64,000 nucleotides of DNA, taken from Herbidospora yilanensis. Its GTDB lineage: Bacteria; Actinomycetota; Actinomycetes; Streptosporangiales; Streptosporangiaceae. The notes beneath the pieces are model-generated. The model had not been told where the DNA came from, did not search any database, and saw nothing but the letters and a program-made list of their open reading frames with translations. A program made the position numbers and the translations under genes. The stretch spans positions 62,001 through 126,000 of the forward strand of contig NZ_BBXE01000035.1 in NCBI RefSeq assembly GCF_001570565.1, given 5' to 3'. Below are positions 48,991-56,447 of this stretch, piece after piece. Numbering within the stretch: the first letter of the stretch is position 1; every line of letters begins with the position of its first letter.

Positions 48991-50380
48991 AATAACTCCG
49001 CTGGCTCTGCACGTTGAGTTCGGTCATCTTGACGCTCTTGGCCGGATCGGTCAACGGGTCGTTGATCTCCAGAATGTCGAGCCCCTTGGTGATGTCGCTC
49101 GAATAGATGAACCCGTTGTAGTAATAGGCCGACCACGACCCGCCCAGGCTGAGCCCCGGCCGCAGCGGCCCCCGCTCGAAATAGCCGATCTCGCGGGCGT
49201 TCGCCGAATCGGTGAAGTCCCACACCGAGACGCCGCCCTGATACCAGCCCTGGACCATGATGTCCTTGCCCCGCACCGGAATCAGCGACCCGTTGTGGGC
49301 GACGCAGTTCTCCTCGCTCGTCTGCACCCGGGGGATTTTGAAGTAGCCGCGCCGCTCAAGGGTGTTCTCGGGCGTCAGGTCGTAAATGGCGTTCGCGCCC
49401 TCCTGTACCCCGGTGCCCTTGTCGCAGGTCGCCGAGGCCCCGCCGCCGAGTTCGTCGCTGAACACCAGTTTCGTGCCGTCGTTGTTGAAGGTGGCCGAAT
49501 GCCACACGGCGAAATTCGGGTCCTGTACGACCTGGAGAACCCGCGGCAACAGAGGATTGGAGATGTCCATCAGCACGCCGTCGCCGAAACAGGCCCCCGC
49601 GGCGAGTTTCCGCTCCGGATAGACGGTGACGTCGTGGCAACCACGCGGTTCCTCGTACTCCGAGCCCTCCGTGACGGGCCGCTTCCCGAACACCGGCGGC
49701 CGGGCGGCCACCCGGGCGGTCTCGGGGGCGTCCACGGGCACCTCGATGATGTCCATGGCGGCGTGCGGCGGCGGGCAGGTCACGGAGTCGGGCACGGGCC
49801 CGGAGGAGGCGACGTAGACGTACACGGTCTTGTCGCCCGGCAGCACCGCATGGGTGTGCGATCCGCATTCGGTACGAACAGAGGTCACATACTTCGGCTG
49901 CTTCTTGTCGGAGACGTCGAAGATGCGCACGCCCTCCCACGCCCCGGCGGCGCCTTCGTCCGAATCCCGGGAGACGCACGATTCGTCGTCTCGGGGGTAG
50001 TCGACGGAAAGGAACAGCAGATTCCCGGTGACCGAGATGTCGTTCTGGCCGCCTTCGCAGACCGTACGGGAGACGACCGAGGGTTTCTCCGGGTCGGAGA
50101 TGTCGACGATCGTGAACCCGGCATAGTTTCCGACGAACGCGTAATCGCCCTGAAAGGCGAGATCGGTCCCCCACGCCTCGTCACCGTCGAAAGGCGCCTC
50201 AAGAGGGACGTTCGCGACGACCCTGACGTTGTCGCTGTGATCGATCGCGTCGACCCCCAGCCCGGCCGCCGCCGGCGAGGAGGCCGCCGCTTGCGGGGAC
50301 ACCTCGGGAGGAGGCTCACCGCCAGAAGAACACCCGGTCGCTAAGAGGGCCACCACCAGGACGCCGAAGATCCGCCTCAT
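48989..50380 (-). CDS. LVIVD-repeat lipoprotein (extracellular propeller)
   Basis: This 463-residue exported lipoprotein has MRRIFGVLVVALLATGC (lipobox cysteine near residue 17), a Pro/Ser/Ala tether (20-42), then repeated blades with LVIVD-type core: YAGFTIVDISDPEKPSVV, WEGVRIFDVSDKKQPKYV, GDGVLMDISNPLLPRV and TKGLDILEINDPLTDP. Histidines in SHTHAVLPG, GCHDVTV, VWHSATFNND and VAHNGSL recur at blade loops and may bind metal. The function is unknown. Such proteins are surface-anchored propellers. The stop overlaps an ATG of the small frame downstream. Confidence 0.85.
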   Translation of the reverse strand: MRRIFGVLVVALLATGCSSGGEPPPEVSPQAAASSPAAAGLGVDAIDHSDNVRVVANVPLEAPFDGDEAWGTDLAFQGDYAFVGNYAGFTIVDISDPEKPSVVSRTVCEGGQNDISVTGNLLFLSVDYPRDDESCVSRDSDEGAAGAWEGVRIFDVSDKKQPKYVTSVRTECGSHTHAVLPGDKTVYVYVASSGPVPDSVTCPPPHAAMDIIEVPVDAPETARVAARPPVFGKRPVTEGSEYEEPRGCHDVTVYPERKLAAGACFGDGVLMDISNPLLPRVLQVVQDPNFAVWHSATFNNDGTKLVFSDELGGGASATCDKGTGVQEGANAIYDLTPENTLERRGYFKIPRVQTSEENCVAHNGSLIPVRGKDIMVQGWYQGGVSVWDFTDSANAREIGYFERGPLRPGLSLGGSWSAYYYNGFIYSSDITKGLDILEINDPLTDPAKSVKMTELNVQSQRSY

Positions 50381-50433
50381 GGGGGAACGCTATGGCACGG
50401 ATGGCCCGGTTACGTGGGGAATGCGTAACGGTT

Positions 50434-50850
50434 TCACGAGCTCCAGAGCATGTTGGTCAGCTCTTCGTCGAGATCCATGAAGTCGACCTCACGCCCGGCC
50501 GGCACGAGCTCGTAGGTCCGGTGGAGGAACTCGGTCAGCGGCGCCAGCGGCACCTCGAACAACGCCTGCCCGAACGGCGAGGTCAGGCTGATGTGGAGCG
50601 TGCGCTCCCCGTCGGACCGGGCCGGCCACACCTGGACGTCGCCGTCGCCCACCCGCCGGACGATTCCCACGGTCAGCAGCTCGCGCGCGAAGATCCATTC
50701 GACCGGCTCGTCGTTCCCGACGTGGAAGGCCATGCGGATGGCGTAAGGATCTTCGGCCGTGTAGCTCAACCCCGCCAGCAGCGGGACGGTCGTGCGGTCT
50801 GGGACGACAAGCCGAAGGCCCAGCTCGGCAGAGACGGTGGTGCTGTTCAT
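50434..50850 (-). CDS. ssgB: SsgB-type sporulation regulator (SsgA-like protein)
   Basis: This 138-residue protein starts MNSTTVSAELGLRLVV and contains SYTAEDPYAIRMAFHVG, PVEWIFARELLTVGI, DVQVWPARSDG, SLTSPFGQALFEVPLAPLTE and MDLDEELTNML, all hallmarks of SsgB. SsgB recruits FtsZ to future septum sites in sporulating aerial hyphae, so the organism is a sporulating actinomycete. AAGG lies 12 bp before the ATG, longer than ideal. The longer open frame upstream is not conserved. Confidence 0.92.
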   Translation of the reverse strand: MNSTTVSAELGLRLVVPDRTTVPLLAGLSYTAEDPYAIRMAFHVGNDEPVEWIFARELLTVGIVRRVGDGDVQVWPARSDGERTLHISLTSPFGQALFEVPLAPLTEFLHRTYELVPAGREVDFMDLDEELTNMLWSS

Positions 50851-51307
50851 CGTCAGCCAAACCTTTTCGTCGTCGGGACCCCCTGCGGGGCTTTCACTGC
50901 TCAGACGGACCACGTCCCGAGCTATGACGCGGAACGAAGAAACCTTGCAGGGAAGATTCCGCCGTCCGGCCGTTCTGTAACGCACAGCACAGCCAGACAT
51001 TTTGGCATCTACCTGCACAAACACCATAACCAACCCGGTGTTTGCGATGGTTTTGCGTGTCCTCCGAGACGTGGATGGGCTTCAGGTGGTGCTTATTGGT
51101 CGAGTGTGGAGCATCACGATGCTATGCCAACAGACCGCCACGCCGCCCGTTCCTGGAGAACCTTTCGATGACGATGCGGGGACAGACCCGAGACACGGCG
51201 GGGACTCCAGGGGTTGGACGGCCCGCGACTCGGGCTTCGCTTCGCGTGGAGGGGGCGGAGTGCGGTATGGTTCTTGCTGTCGGGCCCCGCAGGGGAACGA
51301 TCATCCC
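50851..51307. other. Intergenic region upstream of ssgB and tRNA-Val
   Basis: No credible gene is present. A CAAACACC/GGTGTTTG inverted repeat (51018-51044) lies in a locally A/T-rich stretch about 170-195 bp upstream of ssgB and may be a promoter or operator. The remainder toward the tRNA is GC-rich and contains no clear motif. Confidence 0.5.
51018..51044. promoter_or_regulatory. Inverted repeat upstream of ssgB
   Basis: CAAACACC (51018-51025) and GGTGTTTG (51037-51044) are 8-bp perfect arms with an 11-nt A/C-rich centre. A developmental regulator site for ssgB is possible. Confidence 0.4.
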
Positions 51308-51379
51308 GGGCGATTAGCTCAGCGGGAGAGCGCTTCGTTCACACCGAAGAGGTCACTGGTTCGATCCCAGTATCGCCCA
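51308..51379 (+). tRNA. tRNA-Val (anticodon CAC)
   Basis: The 72-nt cloverleaf has acceptor GGGCGAT (51308-51314) pairing with ATCGCCC (51372-51378), D stem GCTC/GAGC, anticodon stem CTTCG/CGAAG with loop TTCACAC (anticodon CAC, reading GUG), and T arm ACTGG-TTCGATC-CCAGT. The discriminator is A, and CCA is not encoded (CTC follows). Confidence 0.97.
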
Positions 51380-51389
51380 CTCTGGAGAG

Positions 51390-51432
51390 GGAGACCTGTG
51401 GTCAGCGGCTTTGCCGCTTTCCCCGGGTCTCC
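51390..51432 (+). terminator. Nested hairpin after tRNA-Val
   Basis: An outer stem GGAGACC (51390-51396) pairs with GGTCTCC (51426-51432). Inside it, AGCGGC (51404-51409) pairs with GCCGCT (51413-51418) around TTT. It begins 10 bp after the tRNA and is followed by TTCGTCG. Confidence 0.75.
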
Positions 51433-51640
51433 TTCGTCGTTTACACGGGGGGACGACCCCCCGAACCCCCCGATGCGAAGGGGCTGTCGCCCCCTCGCGC
51501 TCCCTCTGGCGCGCTTGCGCGCCCCTGGCGTCGCTTCGCTCCGGGTCGCTTTCGCTCCTTGCGAAGGGCTCTGCCCTTCGCGCTCCCTGGAATTCCTCGC
51601 TTCGCCCGGGTGGCTCTCGCTTCGCTCGCCGATTTGCCAG
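51390..51640. repeat. Hairpin-rich non-coding stretch downstream of tRNA-Val
   Basis: Seven or more short stem-loops follow one another: the nested tRNA terminator, CGGGGGG-acga-CCCCCCG (51446-51463), GGGGC-tgtc-GCCCC (about 51480), GGCGCGC-tt-GCGCGCC (about 51509), GAAGGGC-tct-GCCCTTC (about 51561), and GCTTCGC-type imperfect copies. No reading frame has normal codon usage. It may be a repetitive non-coding element. Confidence 0.7.
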
Positions 51641-51699
51641 TACCGGCCCAAAGATTCCTTCCGGGTGTCGTCTCTATCGGAAGCCGCACTGTTTGAGGC

Positions 51700-52209
51700 T
51701 GCCACGCGTCGAACAAGGTGGCGAGGCGACGAGATCGACGTTATGGGTCTCGCTCATCAGGCAAGTACCCGTGACGTAGGCCGGGAGATGATCGAACGCG
51801 CCGAAACCGCTGTGGACGAGTTAGCGGTGCCTGCCCGGTCGGGGCCCCCGCCTGCCAAGCTCCGTTAGCGCGTCCTTGTTCATCTGAGCTACACCGCGCC
51901 TCTATCAATAAGACGACGCTTGCCGAGCGTCGGCAACTCCTGGGCGTGAGCGGTTGGCGTCCTCTGCTGGCTGTCACAGGTCGTATAGACGTGCGTCAGT
52001 ACAGGGCCGGCACGGCCCGGCTCGTCACCGCCGGGCAGTTCGCCAAGCAGGCCGAGCATGCCAAGATCGCCGCTTGGTGCTTGGATACCGACACTTGGCG
52101 GGTCACGAAGTTGCTCCCTGAAGTCTGCTCAGCTCGACTCGTCCTGCCGACCGGATTCATTCCGCTACAGAGCACCGATATGGCTAGCATGCGCCAGTGT
52201 CATGAATAG
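51700..52209 (+). pseudogene. Decayed XRE/TPR regulator (C-terminal half)
   Basis: Fragments in successive frames resemble the TPR half of XRE regulators common in Streptomyces and relatives: MGLAHQASTRDVGREMIERA then ETAVDELAV, next VLVHLSYTA in a second frame, then NKTTLAERRQLL, GQFAKQAEHAKIAAWCLDTD and TWRVT in a third. Stops and frame changes separate them and the helix-turn-helix half is missing. The order of fragments matches the family, so this is one broken gene. Confidence 0.65.
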
Positions 52210-52242
52210 TCGGCCTTATCGGCGAGTGCTAGGTTTTCATCC

Positions 52243-53592
52243 ATGGAGAAGCATGCGCTGAGCGACCTGACCCCCGTCGAATTTGAAGAATTCTGCGTCG
52301 ACCTTCTCGGTTTCATGGGCTTCAAGGTGGACTGGAGGAAGGGAAGCAACACGAGTGCCAGTACGGCCGACGGCGGAGTCGATATCATCGCCATATATCC
52401 ACGCGAAGATCCCGACGGATCGCTATACGAAGAGCGCTGGTTCGTCGAGTGCAAGCATTCAACGCTCCGCGCGATCTCAAAATTAGAGGTGGAAAAGCTC
52501 CATCTCGCTTCGAAAGGGCGTGACGAGAAAGCCCATGTGCTGCTGTTCATGACAAGCGGAGCACTCGGGAATTCCGCCAAGGACTACATCGCCACACTCC
52601 GGAGGAGCGAGCAGCCCCTCCGCATTCTGTACTGGGAGCGAAAGCATCTGGAGAAGCTCCTGAGACGAATGTCGTCCGACACCTCCTCGGGCCCGGATCG
52701 GTCCCTGCTCTTTTTGGAGGCGAAAACCCGCCTGACGCACGACGACGTACAGGTACGCACGGGCGGATTGGAGATGTTAGAAGAGTTGGCGGTGTCGTCC
52801 CCTTCGAAGAGACAGGCGGTCATGCGGGCCATGTGCCAGTATCTGAGGAACGATTACCGAGAGACCGTGGACGACGCGCACGTCTTCGCTCAGGACGTCA
52901 TCTCCCGTCATGTCGCGTGGCCGGCCCCCCGGCGCGACCAGGAACCGCCCACGGACTACTGGCCGGACATGGAGATCGACCTGACTGGGGCGCGGCTGAA
53001 GGATCTCGATCTGGATAACGCGTGCATCCGGTCAGCGATATTTGACGATGCGGAATTCCTTGGCGATGTGCGGTTGCAAGAATGTCTCATCGAGGAGAGT
53101 CTCTCCCTCAGGCATGCTCGAGTGGAGGGAAACTTCTGGTTTTCGGGCAGCAAGGTAGGCGGGTCGGCCTCGTTCTCAGCTACGACATTCGGCGGGTCCG
53201 CCTACCTGGGACGCTCAGTTTTCAGAGGGGACACAGATTTCGACCACTGCAGGTTCCACCAGCATGCCAGTTTCGTGTCATGCGATTTCCGTGGCGCGGC
53301 GACGTTTCGCGACACCTCATTCATTGAGTCTGCGGACTTCACCTCACTTCGGGTCAAGCGGGATGCGATATTCAAGGATGCGACTTTCAACGACACGACT
53401 TTCGAACTGGCAGAGTTCGGCGACTTCGTCAATTTCGGCGGCGTGTCCGCCTCGAGAGACGAGCTGAATCTCAGCCGGGCCAGGGTCGTCCAGAAACTGC
53501 TTGGGAACATATGGCCCCTAGGCTATGTCGAGAGACCAGAGAACAGCCGGATGTCACTAGTAGTTCGCGTTCCCGATATCAGGCTCCGGTAG
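52243..53592 (+). CDS. Mrr-type restriction endonuclease domain fused to pentapeptide repeats
   Basis: This 449-residue protein has an N-terminal Mrr_cat domain (about 8-140): TPVEFEEFCVDLLGFMGFKV, then DGGVDIIA with D47 and WFVECKHS with E69 and K71, a complete PD-(D/E)XK set. A helical middle (150-230: VQVRTGGLEMLEELAVSSPS, RQAVMRAMCQYLRNDY) matches the helical lead-in of actinobacterial pentapeptide proteins, and residues 245-425 carry A(D/N)LXX-like pentapeptides (LTGARLKDLDLDNACIRSAI, DTDFDHCRF, ASFVSCDFRGAATFRDTSFI, ESADFTSL). Visible G+C is lower than its neighbours (33 of 60 in 52261-52320). ATG 52243 has only a weak AGG upstream. It probably cleaves DNA. Its target, such as methylated DNA, is unknown. 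Likely horizontally acquired. Confidence 0.85.
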   Translation: MEKHALSDLTPVEFEEFCVDLLGFMGFKVDWRKGSNTSASTADGGVDIIAIYPREDPDGSLYEERWFVECKHSTLRAISKLEVEKLHLASKGRDEKAHVLLFMTSGALGNSAKDYIATLRRSEQPLRILYWERKHLEKLLRRMSSDTSSGPDRSLLFLEAKTRLTHDDVQVRTGGLEMLEELAVSSPSKRQAVMRAMCQYLRNDYRETVDDAHVFAQDVISRHVAWPAPRRDQEPPTDYWPDMEIDLTGARLKDLDLDNACIRSAIFDDAEFLGDVRLQECLIEESLSLRHARVEGNFWFSGSKVGGSASFSATTFGGSAYLGRSVFRGDTDFDHCRFHQHASFVSCDFRGAATFRDTSFIESADFTSLRVKRDAIFKDATFNDTTFELAEFGDFVNFGGVSASRDELNLSRARVVQKLLGNIWPLGYVERPENSRMSLVVRVPDIRLR

Positions 53593-53876
53593 GCAGGGCA
53601 TACAGCATTCGTGTTCGCGGAGCAATCTTCTTCCGAGCCGACTGAGACGTGACGGCTGGATCCCCATGCCGCCCACCGGCATCACAGGTGGCCGTCTGAT
53701 CCACCGACTGTCCAGCGGAGCCGGTCATGCCGACTGCGGGCCGGATCGCGGGTGTCGAGCAGGGCTGGCCGCTCGCCGTTCACTCCCGGGTGTCCAGTGC
53801 CAAGGTGCGGCGTGGCGTCCTGGCGGCCTCCCTCGATTCGGCGACGATCTTGGGGAACCCATCATGGAGGCTGCTC

Positions 53877-54581
53877 GTGGACGTCATCGGCGCCGGTTTC
53901 GGGCGGACCTGCACCCTCTCGCTCAAAGAGGCCCTTGAGACCCTCGGCTTCGGGCCCTGTTATCACATGGCCGATGTCGTCGAAGACCCCCGCCGGATCC
54001 GTCAGTGGCTCGACGTCGGCGACGGGAGGACGGCCGACTGGGACACGATCTTCCAGGGGTTCAGGTCGGCCGTCGACTTTCCCGCCGTCTCCTACTGGCG
54101 GGAGCTGACCGGCCACTATCCCGAGGCCAAGGTCGTGCTGACCGTCCGCGATCCCGGCCGGTGGTACGAGAGCGCCCATGACACGATCTTCCATCGTGCG
54201 GTCGAGAACGATGAGCCCGATTCCCGGTGGCAACGGTGGCTGCACCGGCTGATGTTGCGGCGGGTGCCCGAGATGGCGCTGTTTCCCCGAATGGCCAAGG
54301 CCACGGTCGCCGATCGGGTGTTCGGGGGGCGGCTGGACGACCGGGAGCACTGCATCGAGGTCTTCCTGCGGCACAACGAGGAGGTCAAGGCGGCCGTTCC
54401 GGCCGATCGGCTGCTCGTGTACGAGTGCCGGGAGGGGTGGGAGCCGCTGTGCCGGTTCCTCGGGGTGCCGGTTCCCGACGTGCCCTTTCCGCACGTCAAC
54501 GATCGCACCCAGTTCAACCGCCGGCGGCCCTGGCGGGAACTGAGGCGGCTCGTCCTCGGGCGGCGTCGGCTGGGAGGCTGA
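53877..54581 (+). CDS. Sulfotransferase-family protein, copy 1
   Basis: This 234-residue P-loop protein of the Sulfotransfer_4 type has the 5'-phosphosulfate loop VIGAGFGRTCTLSLKEALE (residues 3-21) and 3'-phosphate-binding VVLTVRDPGRWYESAHDTIF. The C-terminal block LLVYECREGWEPLCRFLGVP is typical. GTG 53877 has GGAGG 6 bp upstream, and the longer open frame is not conserved. It is a close paralogue of the gene at 62947, including the GGAGG-6 bp-GTG start region. It should transfer sulfate from PAPS to an unknown acceptor. Its 3' end overlaps the convergent kinase gene by 68 bp. Confidence 0.87.
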   Translation: MDVIGAGFGRTCTLSLKEALETLGFGPCYHMADVVEDPRRIRQWLDVGDGRTADWDTIFQGFRSAVDFPAVSYWRELTGHYPEAKVVLTVRDPGRWYESAHDTIFHRAVENDEPDSRWQRWLHRLMLRRVPEMALFPRMAKATVADRVFGGRLDDREHCIEVFLRHNEEVKAAVPADRLLVYECREGWEPLCRFLGVPVPDVPFPHVNDRTQFNRRRPWRELRRLVLGRRRLGG

Positions 54582-55710
54582 CGGTGAAGACGGCGCCTTC
54601 GCCGGGGGCGCCGGCGACCGTCAGGATTCCGTCGTGGCCGTCGACGACCTCTTTCACCAGGGCCAGGCCCAGGCCGTAGCCGCTGCTCTCCGTCACGTGG
54701 CGGGTGAACAGGCGGGCGGGGTCTCCGGGGGCCAGGCCGACGCCGTCGTCGGCGACGGTCAGGCTGACGCGGTCGGCGGCGGAGGCGAGGGTGATGGTGA
54801 TGCGGCCGCCGGGGGCGGTGTGGGTGAGGGCGTTGTCCACCAGGGCCGACAGGACGCGGCGGAGGGCGGGGGCGGCGCCGCTGACGACCGTCGGGCCGTT
54901 CTCGCGGTGCACCTCGATGGTGACGCCGCGGGCCTCGGCGCGGGGCGACTCGGCCTCGGCCAGGTCCTGGGCCAGTGTGGCCAGGTCGACGGGGCGGCGG
55001 AGGCGGTCGCTGAGCAGCAGGTCGTCGACGACCTCGCCGAGTTCGCGGGTGCCGGTGACGAGGCGGTCGACGTCCTCCAGCGGGAGTTCACCGCGTCTGA
55101 GGCGGATCGAGACGAGCTGGGCCCTGGTGTGCAGGCGGGCCAGGGGGGTGCGCAGTTCGTGGCTGACGTCCTCGGTGAAGCGGCGCTGGCGGGCCAGGGC
55201 CTCGCCGAGCGGGGCGATGGCGCGGCAGGCGATCAGGTGGGCGATCAGCACGGCGGCCAGCAGGGCGACGAACTCGGCGGCGATCAGGGTGTGCAGCAGG
55301 CGCCGGCGTTCGGAGACCTGGTAGCGCAGGTCGAGCGCGGCCTGGCGGATGACGTCGCCGCGCCGTTCGGTCCGGACGAGGTAGTCGAGGCCGCCGAGTT
55401 CGACACGGTCGACGCGGGTCCCGCCGTCGCGGGCGACGGCCCTGATCCCGGCCCGCCACGGGAGGGCCTCGGGCGCGCCCGGCGAGCGGCGGAGGGTGTC
55501 TCCCTCGGCCTCGACCAGCCACAGGCAGGGCGGCGGGCTGGTGATGGAGGCGCGTTCGACCCCGGCCCGGACCTCGCGGCGGGCCGCCGCGTCCTGCTGG
55601 CCGACCATCACGCTGTAGACGAGGGCGCCCATGATGAGCAGCAGCACGGAGATCGCCCCGGCGGTCCGCAGGGTCACCCGGCGGCGGGCGCGGGTCAGCA
55701 GCGTGTTCAC
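54514..55710 (-). CDS. OmpR-partner sensor histidine kinase
   Basis: This 398-residue membrane kinase has TM1 at about 15-35, an extracytoplasmic loop (36-145), TM2 (about 150-172: LIAAEFVALLAAVLIAHLIA), a HAMP-like link, HisKA with FTEDVSHELRTPLARLHTRA, and HATPase_c with DNALTHTAPGG, DDGVGLAPGDPARLF and GYGLGLALVKEVVDGH. It autophosphorylates and passes phosphate to the OmpR-type regulator whose stop it overlaps (GTGA at 55707-55710). Its tail overlaps the sulfotransferase gene on the opposite strand. Confidence 0.93.
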   Translation of the reverse strand: MNTLLTRARRRVTLRTAGAISVLLLIMGALVYSVMVGQQDAAARREVRAGVERASITSPPPCLWLVEAEGDTLRRSPGAPEALPWRAGIRAVARDGGTRVDRVELGGLDYLVRTERRGDVIRQAALDLRYQVSERRRLLHTLIAAEFVALLAAVLIAHLIACRAIAPLGEALARQRRFTEDVSHELRTPLARLHTRAQLVSIRLRRGELPLEDVDRLVTGTRELGEVVDDLLLSDRLRRPVDLATLAQDLAEAESPRAEARGVTIEVHRENGPTVVSGAAPALRRVLSALVDNALTHTAPGGRITITLASAADRVSLTVADDGVGLAPGDPARLFTRHVTESSGYGLGLALVKEVVDGHDGILTVAGAPGEGAVFTVSLPADAARGRAASVPARAAGG

Positions 55711-56366
55711 AGGCTGCCCAGCCGGTAGCCGACGCCGCGGACCGTCCTGACCACCTCTGAGCCGAGTTTGCCGCGCAGGTAGTAGACGTAGGTGTCGACG
55801 ATCGACTCGGTGGTGGCGCCGTCGAAGACGCCCCGGCGCAGCGACGCCCTCGTGTGGACGTGCCGGGGGCGCACGGCCAGGGCGCGGAGCAGGCGGCACT
55901 CCTGGCCCGAGAGGGGCACCTGCGCGCCGTCGGGCAGGCACACCGCCTGGGCGCCGAGGTCGAGCCAGGCGCGGCCGAGCGGGAGCACTTCGGCGTGGTC
56001 GGCGTGGCGGCGGTGCAGCGCGCGCACGCGGGCCAGGAGTTCGTCGACCTCGAAGGGTTTGACCAGGTAGTCCTCCGCACCGGCGTCGAGGCCCGTCACG
56101 CGGTCGTGCACGGTGCCGAAGGCGGTGAGGAAGAGCGCCGGGACGGTGACGGCCCGGCGCCGGAGGCGGCGGAGCAGGTCGAGGCCGTCGAGGGCGGGCA
56201 GCCCCCGGTCGACGATCAGGACGTCGTAGGCCCGGCTGAGCGCCAGGTGGAGGCCGCGTTGCCCCTCCAGCGCGTGGTCGACCTCGTAGCCGTGGTCGGT
56301 GAGGATCTCGACGAGGAGCGCGCCGAGTTCTCGGTCGTCTTCGATGAGCAGCAGCCGACGTGCCAC
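55707..56366 (-). CDS. OmpR/PhoB-family response regulator
   Basis: This 219-residue regulator has a receiver (1-115) with phospho-acceptor D53 (VLIVDRGLPALDG), Thr in FLTAFG and Lys in YLVKPFEVDELL, then a winged-helix DNA-binding domain (125-219: LSGQECRLLRALAVRPRHVH, TESIVDTYVYYLRGKLG, VRTVRGVGYRLGSL). It is cotranscribed with the kinase. Two CTGTCACCG repeats begin 10 bp upstream of its start and suggest autoregulation. It lies 82 bp downstream of the antiporter end, so it may respond to a state that the upstream operon affects. Confidence 0.95.
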   Translation of the reverse strand: MARRLLLIEDDRELGALLVEILTDHGYEVDHALEGQRGLHLALSRAYDVLIVDRGLPALDGLDLLRRLRRRAVTVPALFLTAFGTVHDRVTGLDAGAEDYLVKPFEVDELLARVRALHRRHADHAEVLPLGRAWLDLGAQAVCLPDGAQVPLSGQECRLLRALAVRPRHVHTRASLRRGVFDGATTESIVDTYVYYLRGKLGSEVVRTVRGVGYRLGSL

Positions 56367-56375
56367 AGAACCAAA

Positions 56376-56393
56376 CTGTCACCGCTGTCACCG
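56376..56393 (-). promoter_or_regulatory. Tandem 9-bp direct repeat before the OmpR-type regulator
   Basis: CTGTCACCG occurs twice without spacing (56376-56384, 56385-56393), beginning 10 bp upstream of the regulator's ATG. OmpR-family proteins bind paired direct repeats of similar length, so this is a likely own-promoter site. Confidence 0.55.
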
Positions 56394-56447
56394 AAGCGCC
56401 AGAGTCCGGGAGACGTCACCTGGGGTTCTCGTGAAAGTAGATGAAAT

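Noticed and set aside
51308-53600. Search for an att repeat of the tRNA-Val 3' end downstream
   Set aside because: No copy of the T-arm/acceptor sequence was found before or after the nuclease gene, so no element boundary can be claimed.
53593-53876. Possible small genes between the nuclease and sulfotransferase genes
   Set aside because: Open frames here lack ribosome binding sites, domains and consistent codon usage; the region is treated as intergenic.
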